64,000 nt of DNA from assembly GCA_963969595.1 (NCBI GenBank), contig OZ018417.1:2544501-2608500 (forward strand). The letters run 5' to 3'. Numbering within the stretch: the first letter of the stretch is position 1; each line of letters starts with the position of its first letter. Both the position numbers and the translations under genes were made by a program. This stretch comes from Neckera pumila. Lineage: Eukaryota; Streptophyta; Bryopsida; Hypnales; Neckeraceae. The notes under the pieces were generated by a model. The model was not told where the DNA came from. It saw nothing but the letters and a program-made list of their open reading frames with translations, and did no database searches. This document shows positions 54,357 through 64,000 of the stretch, piece by piece.

Positions 54357-56116
54357 GAGGATGAAAATCATCTATTACATTCTACATCCAAATACTTGTA
54401 CACCATTCAAGTTAAACTCCATGAAGTGGGTTTTGTGTTTTGAACAAGGGATTGGGAGAACCAGCGGCTACACTCTTAATTCTGTTCAGTGTCGTCCACA
54501 CAAAATAAACAACATCACAATTATATTTGAGATAATCTTGTTTAGTGTTGCTCCCATGATTTGAGGAATCCACACTCCTTTGAAGTGAATATTCCAGACA
54601 ACATTTTCCTGCAAGTGAACAAGGAAGCCCAAAGCATGCATTCAATTCCGTAGCAGGAATATCTTTCAAGAATTTTCAGAAATAGAATTCGTTGCTTGCC
54701 AATTTCAGAATTGTTGGTGTAAAACTCACGAAATCACAATTGAATTAAGAACTCCAACGTGCAAATTCTCTCCACATTTGAGGCGAATCAGTGGCTGTCG
54801 TCAGGCAGGGCACTAATTACGATAGTCCTGGTCCCTTACAGTGACTTGCTAACAGAAAATGCTTCTGTTTACAGAAACCAGGAACATCTTGTTTATGAAG
54901 CTCCTGCAAGCAGAGTAAAGAGTTGCAATACTGACCTTTGTGAAGTGCCTCGCAATAACAGTAGGCAGCTCTTCCTCTGGATCGCGGAGCCAGGAGGGAT
55001 TTCAAACAAAATCTCCGCCTTTCCTCATCCGTTTGTAGTTCCCGGATTCCAGCACCTCCAACAGGTCTTCTCAATCTTACCACAAATAACATCCTGCACA
55101 CTTCCACCTCCAGAGATGAGTGCAAGCCCATGCTAAAATTCACAGAGTAAAAAAACGAAGGCTTAGGGTAACACGTGAACATACAGGAGTTTTCGTCACT
55201 GATCCGATTCAAAGTTATCGTAATCCGCAGTTGCGCAGTACTTGTAAGGATTTCAACATTATAAGCATGGACCTCCAAGTGTCATCAAGACTTCCTACCT
55301 TCTGTGATTAGCAAGGACATGTGATTTGCAAATTCCCAAATCAACTGGTCATATTGTGAAGAATATCATTTAGAGGGTGCCAAATTCTATACAGAGAAGA
55401 TTATTCCGATTTCTGTAAAAAACAAAAGAAAGTCTTCATACTCACCACAGACACGAGGTTCAATCTGCGCTTCTTGATTCTCTAGGGATTAATCAACCCT
55501 AGGTAGCAAAAAAATGTGATTCTAAAATCTACGTGCGAACTTGCACAGGCATCAGGCAATCTCTCAATCACAATCATCCTCTCGATTGCCAATTCGGAAA
55601 GCAGAAATCCGCACCGCAAATTTGAAAATGGGTAGTCGGCAGTGAGGACCAGAACTCCCACTCATCGCAATTTTGGAAAGCAAACTCTGTCTTTCCTACG
55701 ACGCCTAGCTTGCAAGCTAAACCCTAAAAAAGATTAAATTCCGGGACGTTTTCTTCACTGGATCACACCAGGGCTTTTTGGAGGGGGTTTTTTAGTGCCA
55801 GATTGCACCAGAAAAATTTAATTTGGCTAAGAAATGGCAACAACCTGTGAAGTTTTTCACCATAAAACTTCAAATTAAAAAAAAACACTTGGATGAAATT
55901 GATGGATTGTGGATGAAAAATAGAACTAAGGACATCTAACATGTGCAAATGTGATCATTTCTATCCAATATGTGGATGAATGTTGAAATTTCGAGCACCA
56001 CTAGTATGTTTTTTCACCACTCTGGCACTTCATAAAAAATGAAAAAAAAAAACCTGGATCACACCATAACTTTTGGAGGCAACAACAGCAAGGGAGTTTT
56101 ATAATTCAATCCAGTT
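54357..56116. other. Intergenic, no gene assigned
   Basis: Scattered frames on both strands (longest 153 codons, minus, 54817-55278), none like a known family. AAACCCTAAA words near 55725, in a plant promoter-like (telo-box) form, would suit a minus-strand promoter but no gene is evident. A CTGGATCACACCA word occurs at 55756 and 56052. Confidence 0.4.
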
Positions 56117-56480
56117 AAACCCTAAAAGCTCAAACACCAGTTTTTGACAATATAGCGATTTTGGGTAGCTCACTACAAACGGAATTTTTTTTTTCTCTTT
56201 GAAATTTTCACACATGTGCCCAAAGAGTAGCTTTAAAATCCAACAATTTTTATAACTTTTGCTTACAAGGTTAAAAAGTTAATGTATGATATGTCATTTT
56301 CATTGCTTAGCGAGCAAACTGGGCAGTTCAAAAGAATTCTTAAAACATCACTTTTTCTTTTTTAAAAATTTGAAATTGGTTTTATAGATTTATATATGTA
56401 GAAAGCTTTGAATCATTCCATTTTGATTAATGAGGTGAAAGTTATAAGGAGTTAGTTTGTAGGTGGTTAAGGAATTTCTA
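56117..56480 (+). mobile_element. TTAA foldback element, left half only
   Basis: Begins GTTAAACCCTAAAAGCTC, then follows the left arm of 41880-42625 closely (ATATAGCGATTTTGGGTAGC, AAAATTTGAAATTGGTTTTA, AGATTTATATATG). The right arm is missing, so it is truncated or recombined. Confidence 0.65.
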
Positions 56481-57354
56481 CTCTAAAATATACTTTGAAG
56501 TTTTTAAGTTTTCAATATTTTTGGAAAATAATAAAAGCATTGGGTGTAGATTTTTTATTACAAGATTACAACCATTGTGATTGGCATTTCTTTAATTCCA
56601 TAACTAAATTCTTGACAATTTAGTACTTTGAATCGTTCTCTAATTCTTTCTACTTTCAATTTTTTCTAATATGTTGTACAATTCCAAATGATCTGAAATT
56701 TTTTAAGCATGTAGCTAACTTGCCTTCAAGAGTGAATTCACAAAGTAAACATCATTTTAGACATTTTTTCATACAAATGTGACCTTGTAAGGTGCAACCA
56801 CCTGATTTTTGCAGGGAAAAAAAAAGATTTTTGTCAATTCAAATGCTAATATATTGCAATGTACACAGTGAAAATTTTTGAATTTTTTTTCACATCTTCT
56901 CAAACCAACGTACTACAAGATCCTACAATTATATGTGTCCAAACATGTTTTTCTTTTCTAGTATTTGGTACTTGTATTAGAAGTGGTAATTTTGGAGCGT
57001 TTTTTTGGTGAAAACAGCATAAAAAACTTTCAGGGACTAACAAACTATGTTTGGTCAAACATACTTGGAGTTGAAACCAAATATGGAGTAAAACGTGCAC
57101 ATTGGCTAAAATATCACAAACCTATACATTGTGCTTTTGAATTATCAAACATATTACAATATTCAAGACAATCTTTTTAGTTTGGTTTAATATAACATCA
57201 AATGTAGGAAAATGACAATTTGAAAAATGTCCAGTTTTTCAAAAACGGAAATAAAGTTAATTTTTGCAAACTAGTGCACCTATAGGTGCAACCTCTAGCT
57301 ATAGGGTTGTTGTGGTAATACACTACCTGCTGCCATAATGGATTCAACTTACTT
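56481..57354. other. AT-rich spacer, nothing recognised
   Basis: No long frame or repeat family supported. Confidence 0.45.
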
Positions 57355-57800
57355 TAATGCATGATTGGTGTGCCCTCTTCCATTGTCACAACCAAACTAA
57401 AAGCAAAAGTAATTTTCTAATTATTACGTTTATAAAAACTTTGAAATCCAATATCTTTTTTATTGTATATTGGAACGCCACAAAACCATGCCCGTGCATC
57501 TATCCTTGCCAAGAGCTTTTCGATGGTACCAATCACATGGCCGGGGGGGACGCACGGTCCGGAAGATCTCACTATAACAAACAAACAAACAAACAAATAA
57601 CCTATTTTCAGGTATGGATTAGTGTGCCCTGTACCATTGCCACAATCAAAAACCAATGTATAAGTAATTTTCATAATTTTTTCATTCAAAAATAACTTCA
57701 ACATTCAATAACTATTCCATCATAAATTGGAACACTACAAAACAAAGTCTATGCACCCTCCTCGCCAAGGGCTCACCGACGGTAACAAATACGTGACCGG
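57355..57800 (-). repeat. Dispersed repeat family F, inverted tandem pair
   Basis: Two F units on the minus strand: 57355-57575 (GGTACCAATCACATGGCCGG, GGACGCACGGTCC) and 57601-57800 (GCACCCTCCTCGCCAAGGGC). An (AACA)n run at 57578-57600 lies between them. Same block order as the plus-strand copies when inverted. Confidence 0.55.
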
Positions 57801-58012
57801 GGCAGGATTTTCTTGTCAGACAAAATTTTGGGGTTTTTTGTCTAATAGACGTGTCGTGTTGCATGTCGTGTTGACCACGTGTCGATTACGCTTGACGAAT
57901 TTGTTGGTTAGAAGATTGGGGGGCTTTTTCTTTTTTATCCCGGGATATATGGAGTTTGGTGACGTGGCTGGTCCGTAAGAGTGACGTAGAAAGGTCATTA
58001 TGGGCGACTACA

Positions 58013-58207
58013 GATTGAGGGGCAACCGCGGGTCCACAGAATGGGCGACCGCGGGTCCACAGAATAGGCGACCGCGGGTCCCAAGTAGGGGCGATCACAG
58101 GTCCAAGACAAGGGCAACCGCGGGTCTGAAACCAGGGCGACTTCAGATCCAAAATGAGGACAACCGCGGGTCCTGAATGAGGCAACCGTGGTTTAGGGTG
58201 GCAACCG
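58013..58207 (+). repeat. Short tandem array of the satellite core
   Basis: Consecutive units of about 28-30 bp around GGGCGACCGCGGGTCCACAG, degrading rightwards to GGCAACCGTGG. It is the isolated GACCGCGGGT core of the mosaic satellite, and ends just before a TTAA element. Confidence 0.75.
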
Positions 58208-58217
58208 TGGTTATTGT

Positions 58218-59150
58218 TTAACCCCTAAAGGACCGCTTGTCCCCTTGGGGGACAAAATGGGTCCGGGACAGCGGGCAGGTTTCTATGGTCTCAATATGAA
58301 ATCAGATTTTTTGGGATTTTTGGAGGTAGTGTATTTTTCCAAGAGCTTCGCAGATATATAATTTTTAATTTATTTGATGCTCATGAGCAAAAGTTATTGC
58401 ACAATAAGCAAAAATAGAGTTTGGCGGGCAGCACACAAAAAATCACAAAAAGTCAAAATCAATTTTTTTCAAATTTTTTTCTCAAAGATTAAATTTTTGT
58501 CTATATGTGAAGCTTTGTTTCATTCAATTTGGACTAAGAATGAGAAATTCATGGACAATCTAAGCATTTTTTTGAAAAAATAAGTTGTAGAATTCATTTT
58601 TGAATTCAATTTTTAGAATTTAAAAAAAAAAAAATGTTAGATAAGATTAGATTTTCTTGCTAAAACAATCTCACCATTGGGATTATAAGATTATTATGAT
58701 TTCAATTCCATTTAAAAGCTATTAACAATTTTGTTTTTTCTCCAATCTTGAACCTACCACTAGTTAACAATTTTTTAATGAGTGAAAATTAAGTGACTTT
58801 TTTTCTAAATTTTTGTGGTAGACTGTCAACTCAACTACTTAACATAAATAAGTAGAAAATCAAAATCATTAGTGTAAAAAGTTTGAACTAAAAAGATTCA
58901 AAGCCAATAAATCTAATCAAGTGAGGTGCAAAAAAATTTGTTTTCTTCACTTTAAATGCATATATCTAACAATCTACATGGTCAAAGTTTCTGAAATTTC
59001 TCCTATGTATTTATATACAAGTCAAGTATAAGATCTTACGATTGGATATGCAAAAAAATAAATAAATTTAAAGTTCTTTTCTCTTTGCAACGAAATGACA
59101 GTTTTGAATAGTTTTTGATAGGAAAATCACCTTGGTCCTTTAGGGGTTAA
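58218..59150. mobile_element. TTAA-type element, 933 bp
   Basis: TTAACCCCTAAAGGACC at the left and GGTCCTTTAGGGGTTAA at the right, an inverted repeat of about 17 bp including TTAA. The interior is AT-rich and non-coding and differs from the 746-bp foldback, but its left subterminal CCCCTTGGGGGAC block matches the end at 46404. Likely a non-autonomous member of the same superfamily. Confidence 0.75.
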
Positions 59151-59839
59151 ATGCTACATAATGATATAATAATAACACGTGATATTAATAGTAAATATAA
59201 GTCAATATAATTTTGCAATAGAATAATACAATTTTCACATACACAATTATAGTCAATTCAATAATAATAGCAACAATAGCAATAATATTATTTATAATAA
59301 ATAGATAATATTAGGGAATGTATATGTCAATTGAGTTATCACATTAACATCTCTAACAAGATGCCACCCTGTACTCAACCGTAGTCCCTGCCTAAATCAT
59401 TTGGCCAAAAAGCATTTACTTCAAAATATAGGAAAAAACCAATACTATTTGAATCCTTTGACTTCTACAGTTAACATCATATTCATTAGTTTGGGAGTTT
59501 TCCAAGGAAATGGGAGACTTGGAAACTACTTTAAAGTTTGAAATTCAAAGAATTCTTTATTTATAGTTGCCTGAAAGCATTGCAATCAGAAAGAAGCTAC
59601 ATATTTAAATGCAAAATAAGCAATGCAATGACACACAAAGCACACAATCAATAGCACAATTTTCCAACACCGTGTAGTATTTTACAAATGACATTACAAT
59701 TTATTGAAATGAAATGAAGAATGTATATGCATTTCAAATATAATTGTACAATCACTATGAAATGTGACTTCTCACAAGTAAATGAATGTATAAGCTGTTC
59801 CAATCCTAATAGTAAAGTACATTGTCTTTGGAGTGAAAA
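59151..59839. other. AT-rich spacer, nothing recognised
   Basis: AT-rich with (AAT)-like words near 59260-59310. No gene or repeat family supported. Confidence 0.45.
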
Positions 59840-60226
59840 TGTGTTGGAGACATCACCACCATTACAAGCCGATTGCTAATGAAGAGTCAACTTCAATGTT
59901 TGAAGAATGAAGTAAATAGTAATCTTTCAGCGACAACTAATTCCACAGTGAATAGGGACCGAGAAATCGCAGCAAGAGAGAGACTTGTAGAAACAGGGTA
60001 TTCCACTCTCCTTGAAAAGTACTCTTATAAACCGCAATGTGTAAACTGCAATCTATAAGGGTACTTGCCAAGGAGTTTGGAATACCTTGTTTCTACAAGT
60101 CTCTCTTGCTGCGATTTCTTGATCTCTATTCGCTGTGGAATTAGTTGTCGTTGAAAGAATACTATTTACTTCATTCTTCAAATACAAGCCATGAACTTTG
60201 TAATAATGGTGATGTCTCAAACATAG
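59840..60226. repeat. Long hairpin-forming inverted repeat
   Basis: Arms of about 180-195 bp (59840-60036 and about 60047-60226) with a loop of about 10 nt (ATGTGTAAAC). The arms pair closely: TTTGAAGAATGAAGTAAATA, ATCGCAGCAAGAGAGA and CTTGTAGAAACA recur inverted. A transcript from either strand would fold into one near-continuous stem. It resembles a young inverted-duplication locus (proto-miRNA or hairpin-siRNA precursor) more than a TIR element, as the arms reach the loop. The 61-codon frame in the left arm (NEVNSNLSATTNSTVNRDRE) may be a scrap of the parental gene. Confidence 0.8.
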
Positions 60227-61008
60227 TCTTTAAATCACTCATTAATATTTGAGTAACTAACCAAAATTTTATACCACTCTAATGAAGAGAATAAAATGTC
60301 CTCTATGGTCTTCATCTATGTACTACAAGGACAACCTACTCTTCAACAACTCCATTGCCTTCAATATATCCGGCCCTAGACTATAACCAGTACTACTACC
60401 AGATCTTACTTGTACAATCTCTCGTCGTTGTTTTCTTAAAGACCTTAGATCCCAAGTGACCTCAGATACCAATGTGTGTTTATTTATCATTTCACCAACA
60501 ATGTACAAATAGAGTACATTTCAGGAGGTGGATGCTTTTAGTGACCAATGTGTTTCAAATTCAAAACTCACAACTAATTCCATTTGTCATTTCATATTGA
60601 AGCTCCAAAACAATATGAAATGACTTGGGTTAGATGCCAATTCCATTTGTCTTTCAAGGATAATTTTCTGAAAAATGAATTTCAAGTAAATTAACTTAAA
60701 TGGGTGCTTTAGGGTCCTCCCACCTTACACTCTTCTGAACAATACAAGATAATGGAAGGCCATGGAACTTGCCTACTCTACTTTAAAGGTAGTACAAATG
60801 TACAATAGGATTTTAAAAACTTGGTTACACAAGCTTAATCCTGATTATGCAATGACTGACCAAACAACAACTTAACTTGCAAAACATGTGGGTAGTTTAA
60901 GGAAACCATCAAGGAAACTACACCTCAAATTATCCAAACTAGTGTCTGAGCATGATTCTTGTTATTGCCTTATTTTCCCTACAGTACCATTGGATTCATT
61001 CTACTCAC
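60227..61008. other. Spacer, no gene assigned
   Basis: A minus-strand frame at 60323-60508 (TWDLRSLRKQRREIVQVRSG) looks slightly protein-like but is unrecognised. Otherwise nothing supported. Confidence 0.4.
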
Positions 61009-61192
61009 CGTCCCAATTTTTTCCACTTTAGCATGGCTCTTGATAAGAGAGGCGTGTTGGCTCCACAACTCTGGATCTCCAACTACTTTCTCAGTTTCCT
61101 CCAACAGTTGGACCGGTGTCATCCTCGCAAATTTAGTTACTCGATCTTGAGGAAGAAACTGGAAGAGAAAACTTACAGCTTCATCAAATGAA
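61009..61192 (-). CDS. Probable 3' exon of the FCP1-like gene
   Basis: Minus-strand segment between an acceptor CATTCAG| (61193) and a donor ACG|GTGAGT (61009). Reads SFDEAVSFLFQFLPQDRVTK, MTPVQLLEETEKVVGDPELW and SQHASLIKSHAKVEKIG, without stops. It lies 48 bp beyond the FCP1-like exon. Phase with that exon depends on which donor is used and I could not settle it. Confidence 0.4.
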
Positions 61193-61239
61193 CTGAATGG
61201 CAAAACAAGAAAAATATGAAAAAAAAAAAGAAACATTAC

Positions 61240-62167
61240 GCTCCTTGCGCGGCAACGGATCGGACATGGCACGAGGAGGCAGACAGAGACGGAAATAAAT
61301 GTCTCGTAGCCTAAGTTCCTTGCCAGAAAAAGTGGACATTTGGGGAGAAACGTAAGGCCCACTGTTGCTGACACTCCACTCATCGTAAAAAAAATCGGAG
61401 AGCTCCAATGCCCTAGCAAAGTCATTGTACTTGACCATGTCAAGTTCACTCATAAGGTGGACGCCTCCAAGAGCATTGTCTCTACGAGAAGAATTCAACT
61501 CCCATGGCCTCTCTACGTGCAGATTCTTAAACCACGGGAGAAGCTCATTTATGAGGAATCCATCTGTGGCTCCGAGACCTTCAAACAACCACGGATCCAA
61601 GAGCACCACATTCGTAGGGTCATTCACGAAGTGCATCTCCGGCTTGACGTCCACAACAATTGTGGTCTTTATGGTGAACATGGAATCAATCAAATTGTGC
61701 AGTTTTTCTAATGGCTTTATGTAGAGGACTCTGTCCGACCCTTTTATCTTGTAGTCCTCTAGCCTTTCGTTCCTCCCTTTGCGTTTCAAAATGTTGCATT
61801 GCTCTTGGCCAAGAATGTAACACGGGGATTCTATGCCATGAAATAGAAACTTGCAAACGAGTTCAGCATAGGATCTCTTCATGGAGCTCCAGATGTGGAC
61901 GTATGCAATGGAGGACAACTCTTGCAAGAAGCTCCTGACATGGGGCCGACAAGTGACCCTCTTAATTTCCAAGGTCTTGTGCTCTACATCAGGGACTACC
62001 TCACCAGGATCGCAAAACCTCCCTTCCTTCAAGTGGTACCTCACAACGTCACACACGCATAGAAGTCCATTCAGATCCAGGATGATGTTGAGCCATTTCT
62101 CTGTCAGCCTGGAAGTAAATGGAGGAAGATTGTGGCATTCCGCCTCATGGGATCTCTCACTGCTATC
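61240..62167 (-). CDS. FCP1/HAD-like (NIF-type) domain protein, main exon
   Basis: Acceptor GAGCAG| at 62168 opens about 309 stop-free codons. The HAD-like core starts LTEKWLNIILDLNGLL, which aligns with motif I (DxDxT) of FCP1/SCP phosphatases but has Asn for the second Asp. Then VTCRPHVRSFLQELSSIAYV, HIWSSMKRSYAELVCKFLF, a Lys-containing stretch and VLLDPWLFEGLG, where active enzymes have Asp-Asp. Two changed acidic residues suggest a non-catalytic or altered member, as in some plant FCP1-like families. The tail has YNDFARALELSDFFYDEW. It may join 61009-61192 downstream and charged exons upstream. Confidence 0.65.
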
Positions 62168-62339
62168 CTGCTCATGACGAAAAGAGAAAAAGTGCAAATT
62201 AAAAGGATGCACTTTGGACTACAAAATGGTTACTCCACCCGTGCTTTCAAGATAATGAACCACATCCACAAAGGGGAGAAAGCAAAAACAAGAATGCCAG
62301 GTAGAAGACCACAGCAAGGACACTCAAATACACACATCA

Positions 62340-62651
62340 CTATGTACATAACGCGTCCTGGACCCTGGCAACTAGAGATGCTGTAGTTGTCTCGACCAGG
62401 GTATGCGACGAAGGCATTTTTGACTGAAAAGGAGGATTGTCTGGATTGTCCATCAGTAACCCGACGTCTCCACCATCAACAGTATGCTCCTCGACATTCT
62501 TTCCCTCAGCAGATAACGAAGGAATCTCCAGCACTGGATCACCACTAACAGCAACAGACACGTTGAGCACACATGCAAGGGGAATCTCCGAATCCACAGC
62601 AACATTTTGAGAATTGGATGCCATAGGGAGAGCAACAATTTCAGACATCAA
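62340..62651 (-). CDS. Possible upstream exon, acidic/hydrophilic
   Basis: Minus-strand frame with ATG at about 62648 (MSEIVALPMASNSQNVAVDS), then EHTVDGGDVGLLMDNPDNPP and a TAG at 62340. No family match. It lies directly upstream of the FCP1-like exon and could be its N-terminal exon or the end of the preceding gene. Confidence 0.3.
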   Translation of the reverse strand: MMSEIVALPMASNSQNVAVDSEIPLACVLNVSVAVSGDPVLEIPSLSAEGKNVEEHTVDGGDVGLLMDNPDNPPFQSKMPSSHTLVETTTASLVARVQDALCT

Positions 62652-62861
62652 CGAGCTTGTGGCTGCGCCACATCAAGTAAAGAAATGATGTGTGAGAAAA
62701 AATTATATATATTACAGTTTCTCGCTAGGAGATGAAATGTTACATTATATACAGCGCACTAGAAAAGTCTAGCCTATGAGCCTACTCCTGCAATCTGAAA
62801 CGCCTACAAACGTGGAAAGGGAATTCAACTCGAATCGAGTTGAAGAGGAGGCTGAGAGAGT

Positions 62862-63430
62862 CACAGGGAAGAACCTGGAGGAATCTCAGTCACAGGCCCC
62901 TGTGACTGCTCGGCCTCTAATCCCTGTTCGGTGACATCCGGCGGGACGAGGTCGGTGTTGGTGTCCGCAGCAACATCCTCGACATCCTCCTCATCCTGCG
63001 CTGGAACATCCTCCACTTCCTCCAGACCTTACTCGACAACGACTTCATGGAGCTAATCTGTGCAAGTCTCCGGGGCAGCGCAATCTTGCTCCTTGACCTG
63101 CAAAACTGGATTCTGGTCCTGTGATCCTTCGGTCGCAGCTCGTAGAGCATTGCTAGATGCCGGGGCAGCATCATCAGTTGCCGCATCTCGCCGAACTATA
63201 TCCACCTCCATACTGTCGGGACGCCGGTCGCATTCAACCTGGTTCGGATTGGAACCTGCCGACGATTGGGCCAGCATGTTCTGGGATGTCGATGGCACCC
63301 TAGTGAGGATCTCCAACCCTGTGCGAGCTTGCCTGGCACTATCAATTGACCCCTGGGGATGATTGGCGATTGCCAGTTGAGGAGTTCCTACAACCGGGTC
63401 CAGGGACATCAACGGTCTTGCACTGAACAT
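62862..63430 (-). pseudogene. Unknown charged protein, C-terminal part, two stops
   Basis: Frame starting MFSARPLMSLDPVVGTPQLA, reading to TAG near 63053. It resumes with LHEVVVE, TAA, then GLEEVEDVPAQDEEDVEDVA and ends IPPGSSL near 62862. The two stops fit CAG and CAA decay. Very acidic and probably disordered. It may continue the 63481-63996 frame after a frame shift. Confidence 0.4.
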
Positions 63431-63480
63431 CGGTTGCTCACGGTTGTCGCTGCCACCTTGGAGACAATCTCGGGAATATT

Positions 63481-63996
63481 CTACATGATCTCCTTGATCA
63501 TGTTCTTGTTCTCCCGACGCGCCCGCTTGTTTTCCTTCCTTTGCGCCTCACGCTCTTCCTTACGAGCCCTAGCCTCATTCTCATTGTTCTTTTGAATGAA
63601 GTCCATAATCCACTCCTGCGAGAGTGGAGTGGTCGGGGCTGGTAAGTCGGGCTTCCTCTTTGATGGGACATGCGGACGGGATTCTGGAGTGATATTATGT
63701 CTACCAGACGAGCCGGATGATCCCCGCATGTCACTACCCTCAGGCACATGCGCCAACTCGCCAACTGCTCCCGGCGTCAACTCCAAAACATCATCAGTGT
63801 CTGCACCGATGTTCACTGGAACAAAACTCTCAGACCCCCCAGGAATCTCGATGCAGTCGTCATCGGCTGGTTCCTTCTCCCTCCCGGACACAGACGGCCC
63901 CTTCGCCTCTGAGGTGGATATACCTTTCTCCTTACTTCCTTCATCTTCGTGCTCTTCGACAAAGTATGCCGACTCAAGGAAATCATCCTTGTCCAT
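63481..63996 (-). CDS. Unknown charged protein, N-terminal part
   Basis: ATG at 63996 (MDKDDFLESAYFVEEHEDEG). An acidic/Ser-rich stretch and a Pro/Lys segment (HVPSKRKPDLPAPTTPLSQE) lead to a long Glu/Arg/Lys helix (EWIMDFIQKNNENEARARKE, EREAQRKENKRARRENKN). TAG at 63481-63483, after which the same frame stays open about 20 codons more (NIPEIVSKVAATTV). Not recognised; the coiled-coil plus charged layout could be a transposon-encoded protein. It starts 4 bp from the window edge, so the ATG may not be the true start. Confidence 0.4.
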   Translation of the reverse strand: MDKDDFLESAYFVEEHEDEGSKEKGISTSEAKGPSVSGREKEPADDDCIEIPGGSESFVPVNIGADTDDVLELTPGAVGELAHVPEGSDMRGSSGSSGRHNITPESRPHVPSKRKPDLPAPTTPLSQEWIMDFIQKNNENEARARKEEREAQRKENKRARRENKNMIKEIM

Positions 63997-64000
63997 ACTC

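Noticed and set aside
54817..55278. 153-codon minus-strand frame as a gene
   Set aside because: Composition and lack of any recognisable motif make it indistinguishable from a chance frame; no splice or promoter context supports it.
55715..55735. Telomeric repeat (AAACCCTAAA)
   Set aside because: Only one or two partial units; more like a telo-box promoter word than telomeric sequence.
55756..56065. Insertion flanked by CTGGATCACACCA direct repeats
   Set aside because: The 13-bp words flank about 300 bp with no inverted tips; too little to call an element.

Overview
The window looks like a transposon-rich nuclear segment of a land plant. It holds a plant-type CACTA (En/Spm) transposon with tnp2, DUF4218 and DUF4216 modules, an ankyrin/PGG-type membrane protein gene, an FCP1-like gene, and many plant-style MITEs. 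Large size, low gene density and nested insertions suggest a big genome. I cannot fix the lineage; a non-seed plant is possible. No bacterial, organellar or tRNA/rRNA features were seen.

Region 2.4-22 kb is built from three related families, here called B, C and D. Each is about 3.6-3.9 kb. Each begins TGT and ends ACA (or nearly so), makes 5-bp target duplications, and carries one long sense reading frame for a charged protein of about 680-715 aa. None shows internal LTR pairs, reverse transcriptase or transposase. B1 (2457-13637, TSD CTTGA) contains D-minus (3782-11320, TSD CCCAG), which contains B2 (6545-10166, TSD CTTC+1). C-plus (14401-15426) abuts D-plus (15427-19333). A 59-bp tandem repeat, a truncated B copy and a mosaic satellite follow.

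Region 22-43.5 kb is a second nest. A satellite is split by C-minus (22219-40393), which is split by a 14,850-bp CACTA element (24950-39799, 3-bp TSD TGG), which holds a 154-bp CACTA MITE (38020-38173, TSD AAA). The unoccupied insertion site survives in C-plus near 14.99 kb. The CACTA element carries two divergent genes: transposase (minus) and a second ORF (plus). Both are broken by stop codons that look like C-to-T decay.

Region 41-60 kb is AT-rich and repeat-dominated: TTAA-flanked foldback elements, an (TTTG)n-headed dispersed repeat, more satellite, and three small MITE families. Among these is an ankyrin-repeat gene at 51823-53492. A 263-bp CACTG-type MITE (52606-52868, TSD CTT) has landed inside its coding exon in such a way that a GT-AG intron restores frame and exact length. 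This is a candidate case of intron birth by transposon. An unknown minus-strand gene is duplicated in fragments at 48-51 kb, and a long hairpin lies at 59840-60226. The window closes with a minus-strand FCP1/HAD-like gene and a decayed charged-protein gene.
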